A DNA stretch of 64,000 bases, taken from contig NZ_FOVM01000004.1 in the NCBI RefSeq assembly GCF_900115155.1, positions 249,341-313,340 on the forward strand, read 5' to 3'. Below are positions 9,591 to 18,377 of the stretch, piece by piece. Origin of the DNA: Mycetocola miduiensis (GTDB lineage Bacteria; Actinomycetota; Actinomycetes; Actinomycetales; Microbacteriaceae). Below the pieces are notes generated by a model. That model was not told where the DNA came from and searched no databases. It saw nothing but the letters and a program-made list of their open reading frames with translations. Each line of letters begins with the position of its first letter. Positions within the stretch are counted from its first letter, which is position 1. A program made the position numbers and the translations under genes.

Positions 9591-10855
9591 GTCGGCTTCC
9601 CCGCCCGGATAAGACCGCCGAGGATGACCGCGGTGACCGGAATCAGCACGGCGAGGGCCACGGCGACGACGGTCATGGCGCTGTCCCGCCCGATTGAATA
9701 CCAGAGGAGGCCGAAACCGACCGACGCGAGGAGCCGTGCGGCTGCTACGGAAGTCTGCGCGGCAGCGATACCGCTCGCGAGAGTGTCGATCGATGTGGCC
9801 TGCGACGCGAGCGCGGCAAGGATGCCGTCTGTCGCGGCGTAGAACGTACCGAGAAGGACCAGGCAGGCGACGGTCAGCTGCCAGCCCGCTGCCGGAAGCG
9901 CTGCGCAGACGTAGGCGGCGAGAAGCGCGATATGACCGAGGATGAAGATCCGCGCACGGCCGAACCGGTCTGCCAGGCGTCCGAGGGGTATGGCGAGTGC
10001 GAGGAACGCGACGTTCGTTCCGACATACAGCAGGGGGAAGTATTCGGCCGCGAAACCGCTCTTACTCTGCAGGACGAGGTAGATGAATCCGTCGCCGACG
10101 GTAACAAGTCCGAGCAGGCCTGCCGCGAGCAGGAGCCGGCGCAGCCGGCGGTCGTTGAGATCGCGCCAGCGGAATCGCGCCCGTGGGGTGGAATGGGCGG
10201 TCGCGCGCTCGGCCCGAGGTCGCTTATTGGGCACAACGATGCCGAGCAGAAGAACCCCGAGAATCGCGAACGCGAGCGAAACAACGAAGATCGTGCTGTA
10301 GCCGTCCGGGATGAAAAAGAGGATGGCGAAGGCGAGGAGCGGGCCGATCGCGGCTCCGATCGTATCGAGCATGCGGTGGACGCCGAACGACCTGGCCAGG
10401 TTGTCGGGTTCCGAGGATGCAGTGATGAGGGCGTCACGGGGAGCGGTTCGTACCCCTTTACCCAGCCGGTCCACGGCGATGACCGCGCTCAGTGCGGCAA
10501 AACCGCTTGCGAAAAGCAGCCCGACCCTGGCCAGTGCTGAAACACCGTAGCCGAAGAAGGCCACCCACTTGGGCTGGTCCGCCCTGTCGGCTGCATACCC
10601 GCCGGCGATTCTCACGACGGCGCTGATGCCCTGGTACAACCCGTCAATGACGCCGTACGCGACCGTCGACAGCCCGATCACACCGGTGATGTAGAGCGGA
10701 AGGATGGCAGAGACCGACTCTGTAGAGATGTCGGTGAACATGCTGACGATGCCGAGGGCGATGACGACGGAAGATACCCGCGTCGTCGCCGTCCGGGTCG
10801 GCCTTGTCGCCTTGTTCTTGTCAACCGGCTTACGGTCGGACAGCGAAATGTACAT
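9587..10855 (-). CDS. MFS transporter
   Basis: A 422-residue protein with about 12 transmembrane segments and the MFS loop motif in GGYAADRADQPK (loop 2-3) and in PLGRLADRFGRARIF (loop 8-9). The N-terminal cytoplasmic stretch of ~25 residues is Lys/Arg/Thr rich. It sits in the polysaccharide operon, so it may export a modified sugar or side product or supply a precursor. Substrate is unknown. Confidence 0.82.
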   Translation of the reverse strand: MYISLSDRKPVDKNKATRPTRTATTRVSSVVIALGIVSMFTDISTESVSAILPLYITGVIGLSTVAYGVIDGLYQGISAVVRIAGGYAADRADQPKWVAFFGYGVSALARVGLLFASGFAALSAVIAVDRLGKGVRTAPRDALITASSEPDNLARSFGVHRMLDTIGAAIGPLLAFAILFFIPDGYSTIFVVSLAFAILGVLLLGIVVPNKRPRAERATAHSTPRARFRWRDLNDRRLRRLLLAAGLLGLVTVGDGFIYLVLQSKSGFAAEYFPLLYVGTNVAFLALAIPLGRLADRFGRARIFILGHIALLAAYVCAALPAAGWQLTVACLVLLGTFYAATDGILAALASQATSIDTLASGIAAAQTSVAAARLLASVGFGLLWYSIGRDSAMTVVAVALAVLIPVTAVILGGLIRAGKPT

Positions 10856-10872
10856 TGGCCCCCTCGCCTGTC

Positions 10873-11562
10873 TTACTTCGTCGCCGTGAACGCGCCGAAA
10901 ACGCTGTAGTCGGTTCCGCCACCTGGTGTCGGCGTGACGGTGAGCATCAGGGTGTCGGTCCCTCGGGTGAAGAGGAGTGCGCTCGAACCGCTCGCTGCAG
11001 GGGCCACGCTGTCGACGAAGTCATTTGCCGCGAAGGCCACCCTGTAGAACTCGAGCACAGCGTCCGATGTCATGGGCGTGCTGGCCGCGAGAGTCACCTG
11101 GAGCCGGTTGTCAGCGGATGCCACAGAGCTGGAGGTCACGGTCGCATCCGTGGTCGGCGGGATGAGGTTCGCGGGATACCCGGCCACGAGGGCCCCGGTT
11201 TCGCTCGCCGTCGGAGGCAGCGGAAGGGTGACCAGATCGGGCAGCGGGGGTGACGGGGGAAGCCCGAGTGGTGATGTCTCTTCGGGGGCTGGCAGAACCT
11301 CGGTGGCCTGCTCCGTGGCGTCAGGAGCCGGGGCGGTGCCCTCCTTTACGTCGTCGTTCGTCTCAGACCCCGACCCCGCCTCTGAGCCCGTTGCGGCATC
11401 CGGATTGGACGGTGCCGGAGGCGACACGGAGACCGGGTTCGGCGAGGCGGTGTCGGCGCCTGGCAGTATGTTGAGCACCGAAGCCACGATGATGATGACA
11501 AGGGCGAGTCCGAGCGTCGCCAGAATGGCAACCATTGAGCGACGCGAGGAAGGCGCCGTCAT
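10873..11562 (-). CDS. Pro/Ser/Thr-rich membrane-anchored protein
   Basis: The 229-residue protein has a single N-terminal transmembrane helix (residues ~9-33) and a long low-complexity Pro/Ala/Glu linker. It ends in a small C-terminal domain (residues ~125-229) that I do not recognise (SDAVLEFYRVAFAANDF). The layout suggests the C-terminal domain is held away from the membrane on an extended stalk. Its ATG overlaps the acyltransferase stop at 11559-11562, and it is followed 17 bases later by the MFS gene. Confidence 0.6.
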   Translation of the reverse strand: MTAPSSRRSMVAILATLGLALVIIIVASVLNILPGADTASPNPVSVSPPAPSNPDAATGSEAGSGSETNDDVKEGTAPAPDATEQATEVLPAPEETSPLGLPPSPPLPDLVTLPLPPTASETGALVAGYPANLIPPTTDATVTSSSVASADNRLQVTLAASTPMTSDAVLEFYRVAFAANDFVDSVAPAASGSSALLFTRGTDTLMLTVTPTPGGGTDYSVFGAFTATK

Positions 11563-12275
11563 CGTCGTGCCTCTGACGGAATTCTCAGTTCGGGAACGTT
11601 CTCTGCCGACCGGAAGCGAGCCGGCGCCCCCGACGCGGGAAGGACCGCCGTGAGCACGCCGTTGTGTTCATGGTATTCCTCCCCGGTCGATGGGCACCGG
11701 AAGAGCTCGTCGCCGACGCGCTCGAGGGGAACGCCCGCGCGGCCGACCCAGCCGATCCGGCGGGCGGGGACTCCGACGACGAGCGCGTAATCGGGAACGT
11801 CGCTGGTGACCACTGCCCCCGCCGCGATGAGAGCCCAGGCGCCGATCGTCACCGGGGCGATGCAGACGGCTCTCGCCCCGATCGACGCGCCTGTGCGGAT
11901 CGTCACCCCGACGGCATCCCAATCGTCAGCGTCCTTGCGTTTGCCATCGGCGGTGATCGCCCGCGGGAACATGTCGTTGGTGAGCACAGCGGCCGGCCCG
12001 ATGAACACGCCGTCTTCGAGGACGGCGGGCTCGTAGACGAGTGCGTAGTTCTGCACCTTGCAGTTTTCGCCGAGGATGACACCGGGGCCGATGTACGAGC
12101 CGCGCCCCAGGATGCAACCGGCGCCGACCCTGGCATGCTCGCGCACCTGGGCGAGGTGCCAGATCAGTGCGCCGTCGCCGATGCGGGCGAGGCTGTCGAC
12201 ATCGGCGGTGTCGGCGATGTGCGGCGGTCGACCGGGACGGTCGGGTGCGGTGTGCGGGTGAAACTGGTTGGACAT
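11559..12275 (-). CDS. Left-handed beta-helix (hexapeptide-repeat) N-acyltransferase
   Basis: The 238-residue protein shows hexapeptide-repeat periodicity through residues ~20-170 (IGDGALIWHLAQVREHARVG; VILGENCKVQNYALV; VTIGAWALIAAGAVVTSDV) and the VGVPARRIGWVG capping motif. This pattern matches the WlbB/WbpD-type acetyltransferases that acetylate amino sugars of UDP-linked precursors. A C-terminal extension (GDELFRCPSTGEEYH) also occurs in this family. It starts one base after the sugar-transferase stop (12277), the second gene of the operon. Confidence 0.8.
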   Translation of the reverse strand: MSNQFHPHTAPDRPGRPPHIADTADVDSLARIGDGALIWHLAQVREHARVGAGCILGRGSYIGPGVILGENCKVQNYALVYEPAVLEDGVFIGPAAVLTNDMFPRAITADGKRKDADDWDAVGVTIRTGASIGARAVCIAPVTIGAWALIAAGAVVTSDVPDYALVVGVPARRIGWVGRAGVPLERVGDELFRCPSTGEEYHEHNGVLTAVLPASGAPARFRSAENVPELRIPSEARR

Positions 12276-12276
12276 G

Positions 12277-13800
12277 TCAGTACGCTCCCACGGGTTTCAA
12301 CAGGACTCTGAGGGTGCGCCAGACGATCATGAGGTCACCGGTCAGCGACCAGTTCTCCACGTAATAGAGGTCGAGGCGGACGCTTTCGTCCCAGCTGAGG
12401 TCGCTCCGTCCGTTGACCTGCCACATGCCCGTCAGTCCGGGCTTGATGTAGAGCCGGCGGTGCACGTGGCTCTCGTAGGATTCGACTTCCCGGGGGAGCG
12501 GCGGCCGTGGCCCGACGAGGCTCATCTCGCCGATGAGCACATTCCACAACTGGGGGAACTCGTCGAGCGAGTATTTGCGAATCACCCTCCCAACCGCCGT
12601 GACTCGTGGGTCATCCTTGATTTTGAAGAGCAGTCCGTTGCCCTGGTTCTTCTCGACAAGCTTCGCCAGGTCCCTCTCGGCGGTGGTCACCATCGAACGG
12701 AACTTCAGCATGGTGAACGTGCGCTGGTTGCGGCCGACGCGTTCCTGCCTGAAGAAGACGGGGCCGCCATCCTCGAGTTTGATGAACACCGCGATGGCGA
12801 GGAACATCGGAGCGAGCACGATAAGGCCGACGCCAGAGGCGACGACGTCGAACGCGCGCTTGAGGACATGCTTGCCGCCTTCGAACTGGGGAATCTCCAC
12901 GTGGATCAGCGGGAGTCCCTCAACCGGGCGGAAGTGGATTCGCGGCCCGGCGACATCCGTCAGCTGGGATGCCAGAACGAGGTCCGTCGCCGTGCCCTCC
13001 AGCTGCCAGCCGAGGTTGCGGATGAAGTTCGCGCCCCCCTTGGGCTTGCCGGCGATGATGACCGTGTCGGCTCCGACGTTACGTGCGATCTGGGGAACGT
13101 CGCGTGAGCCGAGGACGGGGACGGGCTTCTGCCCTGTTGTGACGGTGTGGGTGTCGCTGTCGGAGACGACTGCCCCCACGACGTTGTATGCCGCGCCGGA
13201 TTTCTGCTGGATCTGACGGATGACGTACCCGACGTCGTCGAGTTCGCCGACGACGAGCGCCCGGCAGAGGTAGTGGTCGAGGGTTCGCTGCGACACCAGC
13301 CACCGACGCCAGAGCCAGTGCGCCGTCAGAAGGCTGACGGTGCCGAGGGGGAGGGCAAGCAGGAAATAACCGCGGGCGATGTCCACGTTGAGGAGGAGGA
13401 AGACGATGGCGAGCAGCCCGAACGCTGTCGCGCTTGCGTTGACGATGCGTTTGTATTCGCTCGCACCGACGCCGATCACACGCGAATCGTGGACCCCGAA
13501 CGCGATCAGCGCCACCAGCCAGGCGACGACGATGGTTGCTGAGATGAGGAGATACGAAGCGTCCTCGATGCGGGTGCTCGCCGGGATGGCTTCGATACCG
13601 AACCTCATGGAAAAGGCGATGGTCACCGCGAACATGATCGTTGCGACGTCCGTCAACCGCAGGCGGATGCGATAGTTGCGAGCCCAGACGCGTTCGGATG
13701 CCTGCCGCATCGTGTGTTCACGGACGTCGGGGGCAAGCCCGGCGCTGATGTGCTGACGGAAGAATCCCGGGAACAGGGTTCTCGATTTCACTTCAGTCAT
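12277..13800 (-). CDS. Polyprenyl-phosphate sugar-phosphate transferase (WbaP/CpsE type)
   Basis: A 507-residue initiating enzyme. The N-terminal half has four or more transmembrane segments and a Rossmann-like CoA-binding segment (LVVGELDDVGYVIRQIQ). The C-terminal ~200 residues are the bacterial sugar transferase domain (KRAFDVVASGVGLIVLAP; PVFFRQERVGRN; FTMLKFRSM; RKYSLDEFPQLWNVL; SLVGPRPPLPREV; KPGLTGMWQVNGRS). It moves a hexose-1-phosphate from UDP-sugar to undecaprenyl phosphate, the first step of repeat-unit assembly. The start at 13800 (MTEVKSRTLFPG) is preferred because the in-frame upstream stretch reads as non-coding. It is the first gene of the operon. Confidence 0.88.
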   Translation of the reverse strand: MTEVKSRTLFPGFFRQHISAGLAPDVREHTMRQASERVWARNYRIRLRLTDVATIMFAVTIAFSMRFGIEAIPASTRIEDASYLLISATIVVAWLVALIAFGVHDSRVIGVGASEYKRIVNASATAFGLLAIVFLLLNVDIARGYFLLALPLGTVSLLTAHWLWRRWLVSQRTLDHYLCRALVVGELDDVGYVIRQIQQKSGAAYNVVGAVVSDSDTHTVTTGQKPVPVLGSRDVPQIARNVGADTVIIAGKPKGGANFIRNLGWQLEGTATDLVLASQLTDVAGPRIHFRPVEGLPLIHVEIPQFEGGKHVLKRAFDVVASGVGLIVLAPMFLAIAVFIKLEDGGPVFFRQERVGRNQRTFTMLKFRSMVTTAERDLAKLVEKNQGNGLLFKIKDDPRVTAVGRVIRKYSLDEFPQLWNVLIGEMSLVGPRPPLPREVESYESHVHRRLYIKPGLTGMWQVNGRSDLSWDESVRLDLYYVENWSLTGDLMIVWRTLRVLLKPVGAY

Positions 13801-14088
13801 GAGACCCCACGTCCGGTCGAATGCGAAAAGCTGACGGATGCACGGGCCCGTGTGTCCTGCTGCATGGCGGCTCCGTCTCTGTCTGAGCACACCTCAGGCC
13901 GCCCCGACGGTGTGCCGGGACGCGCGAGTGCCTGTCGGATAATCTGTACCGTCAAAGGCGAGGGTGTCTCACGTTTCGTGCACTACCGACAGTAACGGCG
14001 CGCAACGGTGTAAACCTCCCCCAGATAGAGGGGTGAGAAATCCTCAGATTCCCGAAGGGGCGGATCCTGGCATCCGTATTCGGGCATG

Positions 14089-14114
14089 AAAAAAGCCGCC
14101 CAATCAGGCGGCTT
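14089..14114 (-). terminator. Rho-independent terminator (minus strand)
   Basis: On the minus strand AAGCCGCC, a six-base loop and GGCGGCTT run into six T (plus-strand A run at 14089-14094). It would stop transcripts entering from the right before they reach the polysaccharide operon. Confidence 0.75.
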
Positions 14115-14160
14115 GTCGACGTGTGCTTAGGCCCGCGAAGGCGGGGAGGGGCAACGAAAC

Positions 14161-14193
14161 AACCCCCATCATGTAGAAGCTAGACGGGGGTTT
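14161..14193 (-). terminator. Terminator-like stem following the tRNA-Phe fragment
   Basis: AACCCCC (14161-14167) pairs with GGGGGTT (14186-14192). On the minus strand it directly follows the tRNA-Phe 3' fragment. Its loop (CTAGCTTCTAC) matches the loop of the terminator behind the intact tRNA-Phe (CTAGGCTTCTAC, near 22890-22902), so the two are duplicates. Confidence 0.6.
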
Positions 14194-14196
14194 CAG

Positions 14197-14231
14197 TGGC
14201 TCCGGCCGGCATCGATCCGGTGACTGTTCGA
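14197..14231 (-). repeat. tRNA-Phe 3'-end fragment: candidate distal attachment site
   Basis: These 35 bases match the 3' end of the intact tRNA-Phe at 22917-22951 in the same orientation, with 32 identities. The acceptor 3' strand and the whole T arm are kept, and the match stops before the anticodon arm. This is the arrangement left by tRNA-targeted integration. Confidence 0.75.
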
Positions 14232-14592
14232 GTAAGAGTAGGGCTCTGCTAAGGGTTTCTGCGTGCTACTACTGGCTTCAATCGCCCCCGATCAAACCTG
14301 CTTTTTGATGTCATTCGCTTTCGGGGACTGCCATTGAATCTGCGGAATAGATGCGGAGTTCGTCGACAGTCTCAGTGGCGCGCAACTCCTAGGACTGATT
14401 CTCTTCTCCTGGCGTAGGGGAAGCTGAGAGGCCGTGATGTTGTGACATCGGCCTCCCAACTGCTTCTGCATTCACTATCCAAGGGAGTCACTTCCTATTG
14501 GTTGGGACCGTAGCGCACTTCGGTTCTGATGCGTTGGGGCGTCCGGCTTGCGAGCGGCTTGTGGTGTACGAAATGAACGGTTCGATCTAGGG

Positions 14593-15630
14593 TCAGTGTG
14601 AATGAGGCACCGACACTCTGTCGGTGGTTACCGCACGGATGATCATGTCGTCCAGGTTGGGGAGCGCCTTCGTGAGTCGGTGCTCGGCTTCGTGTAACAC
14701 CTGCTCAACGTTCGACAACGTGGTGTCGGCGACCTTCACGACGGCTGCACCCTGGAGCCGGTGGCCAACCCAGCGCAGTTGCAGTTTCTGGACGGCGAGA
14801 ACATCCACGGAAGCGGTGATGGCGGCTTGGGCGCGGTCAACGAGTTGCGGTTCGATTCCGTCCATGAGGCGACGGCCGATACTGCGAACGGTGCCCCACA
14901 GGAGGACGATGATCGCTGCGGAAATGATCAGGCCGATGATCGTGTCGGCGAGCGGGAAGCCGAGCATGACGCCGATCGCGCCGAGCACCACGGCGAGGGA
15001 GGTGAATCCGTCAGTGCGGGCGTGGACGCCGTCCGCGACGAGTGCGGCCGACCCGATCTTCTGCCCGACGCGAATGCGGTAGATCGCGACGGCCTCGTTC
15101 CCGATGAAGCCGATCACCCCGGCGGCGAGTAACCACCACAGGTTCTGCAGGGCTTGAGGGTTGAAGAGGCGGTCGATGGACTGCCATGCCGCCAAAATCG
15201 CGGACAGGGCGATAACGGCGACGATGAAAAGGCCGGCCAGATCTTCGGCGCGCCCGTAGCCGAACGTGTACCGGCGGGTGGCGACGCGGCGGCCGAGGAT
15301 GAACGCAATCCACAGCGGGACCGCGGTGAGGGCGTCGGAGAAGTTGTGGATAGTGTCGGCTAGCAGTGCAACGGAGCCGCTGATCAGAACCACGCCGAGT
15401 TGAAGAACCGTGGTGGCGAGAAGGATGACCAGGCTGATCTTCAGCGCCCGTACGCCCTCCTTGCTCGCCTCGAGGGCGTCGTCGATGGAGTTCGCAGCGT
15501 CGTGGCTGTGCGGCACGAACAGGCCATAGAAGAACCCCTTGATCCCGGTCGGGTGGGAGTGACTTCCCGGGTCGGAGTCGTGGTCGTGGTCGTGGTCGCG
15601 CGGACCGCGCCGCTCGGTGTGGGTGCTCAC
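14593..15630 (-). CDS. CDF-family metal cation/proton antiporter
   Basis: A 345-residue efflux transporter. The N-terminus is His/Asp rich (DHDHDHDSDPGSHSH) and could bind Zn or similar ions. Six membrane helices follow; helix II has LLADTIHNFSDAL and helix V has LVADGVHARTDGFTS, which give the paired His/Asp metal site of the CDF family. The cytoplasmic C-terminal domain (~residues 255-345) ends in HSH. It starts with GTG and overlaps the ArsR regulator stop by GTGA, so the two form one metal-responsive operon. Likely substrates are Zn(II), Cd(II) or Co(II). Confidence 0.88.
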   Translation of the reverse strand: MSTHTERRGPRDHDHDHDSDPGSHSHPTGIKGFFYGLFVPHSHDAANSIDDALEASKEGVRALKISLVILLATTVLQLGVVLISGSVALLADTIHNFSDALTAVPLWIAFILGRRVATRRYTFGYGRAEDLAGLFIVAVIALSAILAAWQSIDRLFNPQALQNLWWLLAAGVIGFIGNEAVAIYRIRVGQKIGSAALVADGVHARTDGFTSLAVVLGAIGVMLGFPLADTIIGLIISAAIIVLLWGTVRSIGRRLMDGIEPQLVDRAQAAITASVDVLAVQKLQLRWVGHRLQGAAVVKVADTTLSNVEQVLHEAEHRLTKALPNLDDMIIRAVTTDRVSVPHSH

Positions 15631-15992
15631 TTGCTTACCTCTCGCGTGGGGTGGTGGTGCCGTGGTGTGCCGCCGAGGGTGTGCTCTGCTTGGAAAATGG
15701 CGTCAGAGACAAGTCGGCTCGCATGCTCGTTCTCGAGCCGATAGAAGACCCGCTGGCCGTCCTGCCGCGTCGCGACGATCCGCGCCAATCGCAGTTTCGC
15801 CAGGTGCTGGGATACCGCCGCCGGGGATTTGTCGACAATGTCCGCCAAGTGGTTCACTGACAGCTCTTCATCGCGAAGCGCAAGAATGAGCCGAACCCGA
15901 GTTGCATCGGCGAGCATGGAGAAGACCTCGACCGCCAACTCGACGAACTGACTGTCCGCCTCTCGCCCACACACTTGCTTATCTGCGTTCAT
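15627..15992 (-). CDS. ArsR/SmtB-family metal-sensing repressor
   Basis: A 121-residue winged-helix repressor (FSMLADATRVRLILALRDEELSV as helix 1-2; KSPAAVSQHLAKLRLARIVATR as recognition helix). It presumably represses itself and the downstream CDF exporter until metal binds. The alpha-5 site is altered relative to SmtB/CzrA: where those have Asp-x-His...His-x2-His/Glu, this protein has Asn-Glu-His, then Gln in place of the first distal His, and His three residues later. Extra potential ligands are Cys8 and the C-terminal HHH. Metal specificity is therefore open. Confidence 0.85.
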   Translation of the reverse strand: MNADKQVCGREADSQFVELAVEVFSMLADATRVRLILALRDEELSVNHLADIVDKSPAAVSQHLAKLRLARIVATRQDGQRVFYRLENEHASRLVSDAIFQAEHTLGGTPRHHHPTREVSK

Positions 15993-16051
15993 ACGCAGCC
16001 GGAGGCCGAGGAGATTTTCGACAGCCGCGGGTATCTGACCAGGAGCAACGC

Positions 16052-17065
16052 CTAGCGACGCAGGGTCGTCGAGGGATGCTCCCCGAAAGCTTGTGCGTAC
16101 ACCGCGGAGAATCTGCCCAGGTGCACGAACCCCCAGCGTGTAGCGACATCCGTCACACTGGTCGCGCCTGGCTGAGCCGCGCTCAGGTCTCGGCGCACCG
16201 CTTCGAGCCTGAGCCGGCGCAGATATGCCGTCGGCGTCGTATCTAGCGTCCGGCGGAATCCTTCCTGCAGGCCGCGGACACTGACTGATACCTCTCTCGC
16301 CAGCTCAGCAACAGTCCACGGATGAGCGGGGCCACTGCGCAGCAACTCCACCGCCATTGCGACCGGCAGTCTTCCTGCAGCGGGTGACGGCACAGCCAGC
16401 GCCTGCGTGTAGTTGTGCGGCTGCGCGAACAGCAGAGCCTGAAACAGGCTGCGCTCCAACTGCTGCGCAGCCAAGGGATGGGTGAGCGGGCCGTCTGCCC
16501 GTGATGCTGCGCCGTCAATGAGGTGGACGGTGTGGAGGATCGACTGTCCTCCGCGGCTGGTGAGATCCAGTTCGCCTTCGAATTCGAGAGGGCGGGCGGC
16601 GCGGTCACCGAGCAGGTTGCCCAATTCCAGCTGCAGCTGGTCTTTCGAGATCATGAGTGCGATCAGGGCGAAGCGCTCACCGAAGTGGAGCTCCGCAGGT
16701 TTTCCCGGCGTGAAGACCGCGGCTGTCCGCGATGTGCCGAATACCGGATGCTGACCGGCCGCCCGCATCCTCGCGCGGCCGGCGGTGGGGATGTTGACGT
16801 GAAAGCTTGCGGCCTGCTCGGTCTCGATGTGCACAGCATCCCGAAACTGCAGAAAGGCGCACGTGGTCCCGCCCACCGTCAGTCCGTTCAGGGCCATGCC
16901 GATCGTGCTCGTTGAGCGGGCGGAGGGGAGTTCCACCGGCAGGAAGACGTCGGACAGGACTTGTCGGGTCTCCTCGACCCCTTGTGCCGACGCGATGCGC
17001 CGGCTCTTAAACATCTCGTGCGCACCCGACTGCAAGCGTTCGCGTTCGCCAGTCAGCGTATACAT
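16052..17065 (-). CDS. AraC-family transcriptional regulator
   Basis: A 337-residue protein with an N-terminal AraC-binding-like ligand domain (residues ~20-200) and a C-terminal double helix-turn-helix (WTVAELAREVSVSVRGLQEGF; TSVTDVATRWGFVHLGRFSAVY). The start at 17065 (MYTLTGERER) has AGGAG a few bases upstream; an upstream ATG lacks a ribosome-binding site. It diverges from the second AraC gene across 319 bases. The truncated copy at 18378-18611 matches its N-terminal 70 residues, so it belongs to a small local paralogue family. Ligand unknown. Confidence 0.82.
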   Translation of the reverse strand: MYTLTGERERLQSGAHEMFKSRRIASAQGVEETRQVLSDVFLPVELPSARSTSTIGMALNGLTVGGTTCAFLQFRDAVHIETEQAASFHVNIPTAGRARMRAAGQHPVFGTSRTAAVFTPGKPAELHFGERFALIALMISKDQLQLELGNLLGDRAARPLEFEGELDLTSRGGQSILHTVHLIDGAASRADGPLTHPLAAQQLERSLFQALLFAQPHNYTQALAVPSPAAGRLPVAMAVELLRSGPAHPWTVAELAREVSVSVRGLQEGFRRTLDTTPTAYLRRLRLEAVRRDLSAAQPGATSVTDVATRWGFVHLGRFSAVYAQAFGEHPSTTLRR

Positions 17066-17384
17066 GACGCTCCTTCCGCGCCCCTCTCTACCCGAAGAAG
17101 AGGGGCACACTTTCGGGGTGGTCCCGATAATCGCGGACCACCGCATTCCGCCCGTCTTCACCCGAAGAAGAAGAACGGCAACCGCACCGAAGCAGGGCCT
17201 GTTTCGAAACTACATTCGTCCGCACGAAATAGCCTGATTCCGCACGACCCCCAAAACCGGGGCAATTCGGCTGTGCATGGGCTGGAGGCCACGCGGGGCT
17301 GTTTGAGGAGCCGGTAACGTATTGGTAAACGTGGCGTTCAGGAGCGGCTGGCCCGGGGCCGCCTGTGGCCGAAAGGTGAGTCGG
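17066..17384. promoter_or_regulatory. Divergent intergenic region between two AraC genes
   Basis: The 319 bases must carry promoters for both AraC genes. A good ribosome-binding site lies next to each start (AGGAG for the left gene, GAAAGGTGAG for the right). I see no convincing -35/-10 pair or inverted repeat. Confidence 0.4.
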
Positions 17385-18308
17385 ATGCTAATCGACGAGG
17401 ACTTCCACACCAGTGACACGGCGGAAGCCGAGGCGCTGATCGAGCATTTCTACCGCCGCGGCCGCCTCGTGGAAGGCCATCGGCCGTTCCAGTTCCGCCA
17501 GCAGGTCCGCGGTGATGAGCGAGCGAGCGTCGCCCATTACCAGATCAGTTCTCGGACGGATTTCGCGGTCGACATCGACGGCATTCTCGCCGTGGGCATG
17601 CTCTCCGGGGGAACCTACTCGGCACAAACCAACGGCCGTGAGATCGACGCCTCCCGTCCCTTCCTGCTGCGGCCTGGGGCCGCGCAGTCGAGCTCTGTCG
17701 GACTCGACCTCACGATGGCATACCTCGACCTTGACGCGCTTGCCGCGATCGCGTTCGGGGAGGGCAGCCCAACCGCTCGGCTCCGGTTCGATCTCGTCGC
17801 GCCGGTGTCCGCGGACGCGGCCAAACACTGGGCAGTTGCGGCAAGATTCCTTGACACGGCCATCGCGGACGATGAACTGTTCCGCAACGACGTGATCCGG
17901 CGGTCAGCGACCGACGTGCTCTTGGCGTGTGCTCTGGAGGCGTTCGGTCTAACAACGCAGGATGCTGATGGCCGCCTGAATAGCGGACCCGCGTCGCTGC
18001 GGCGCGCATTGCAGTTCATCGAAGACCACGCGCCCGAGGCCATCACCGTCGTCGACATCGCAACAGCCGCGCGCCTGAGCCCTCGCGGGCTGCAGAACAT
18101 CTTCCAGAAGGAACTGGGGACGACGCCGCTGACCTATCTGAGAAGGGCGAGGCTCGACGGAGCGCACCAGGAGTTGATCTCCTCGGACACGGCAGACACC
18201 ACCGTGGCCGAGATCGCCAACCGGTGGGGATTTGCCCACATGCCGAAGTTCGCGTCGTACTACCGCGAGATCTACGGGACGAACCCGCACGAAACACTGC
18301 GGTCCTAG
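17385..18308 (+). CDS. AraC-family transcriptional regulator (second copy)
   Basis: A 307-residue AraC-type protein with the same architecture as its neighbour: a ligand domain (FRQQVRGDERASVAHYQ onward) and a C-terminal DNA-binding domain (ITVVDIATAARLSPRGLQNIF; TTVAEIANRWGFAHMPKFASYY). The GLQ and TNP-HETL ends are shared with the divergent gene, but the ligand domains differ strongly, so they probably sense different signals. The start at 17385 (MLIDEDFHTS) is chosen for GAAAGGTGAG upstream. Confidence 0.8.
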   Translation: MLIDEDFHTSDTAEAEALIEHFYRRGRLVEGHRPFQFRQQVRGDERASVAHYQISSRTDFAVDIDGILAVGMLSGGTYSAQTNGREIDASRPFLLRPGAAQSSSVGLDLTMAYLDLDALAAIAFGEGSPTARLRFDLVAPVSADAAKHWAVAARFLDTAIADDELFRNDVIRRSATDVLLACALEAFGLTTQDADGRLNSGPASLRRALQFIEDHAPEAITVVDIATAARLSPRGLQNIFQKELGTTPLTYLRRARLDGAHQELISSDTADTTVAEIANRWGFAHMPKFASYYREIYGTNPHETLRS

Positions 18309-18309
18309 C

Positions 18310-18377
18310 GGCTAGGACTACGGTGCCGAGTACCGCGAGCAGCACGGTCCACCACACTGCGGCGATGACGGCAGCCG
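18310..18377 (-). pseudogene. Hydrophobic remnant downstream of the AraC fragment
   Basis: In the minus-strand frame shifted relative to the AraC fragment, this stretch would encode a ~25-residue transmembrane-like segment (AAVIAAVWWTVLLAVLGTVV). No start or ribosome-binding site precedes it. It looks like the scrap of a membrane-protein gene joined to the AraC fragment. Confidence 0.3.

Larger units (their letters stand above)
13801..14592. other. Intergenic region between polysaccharide operon and metal-exporter operon
   Basis: About 790 bases without a convincing gene. The left part is the leader of the polysaccharide operon; a C-rich/G-rich dyad lies at 14016-14034. A rho-independent terminator for minus-strand transcripts lies at 14089-14114. 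A second stem and a tRNA-Phe 3' fragment lie at 14161-14231. The remaining ~360 bases up to 14592 show nothing recognisable and have lower GC than the surroundings. Confidence 0.6.
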
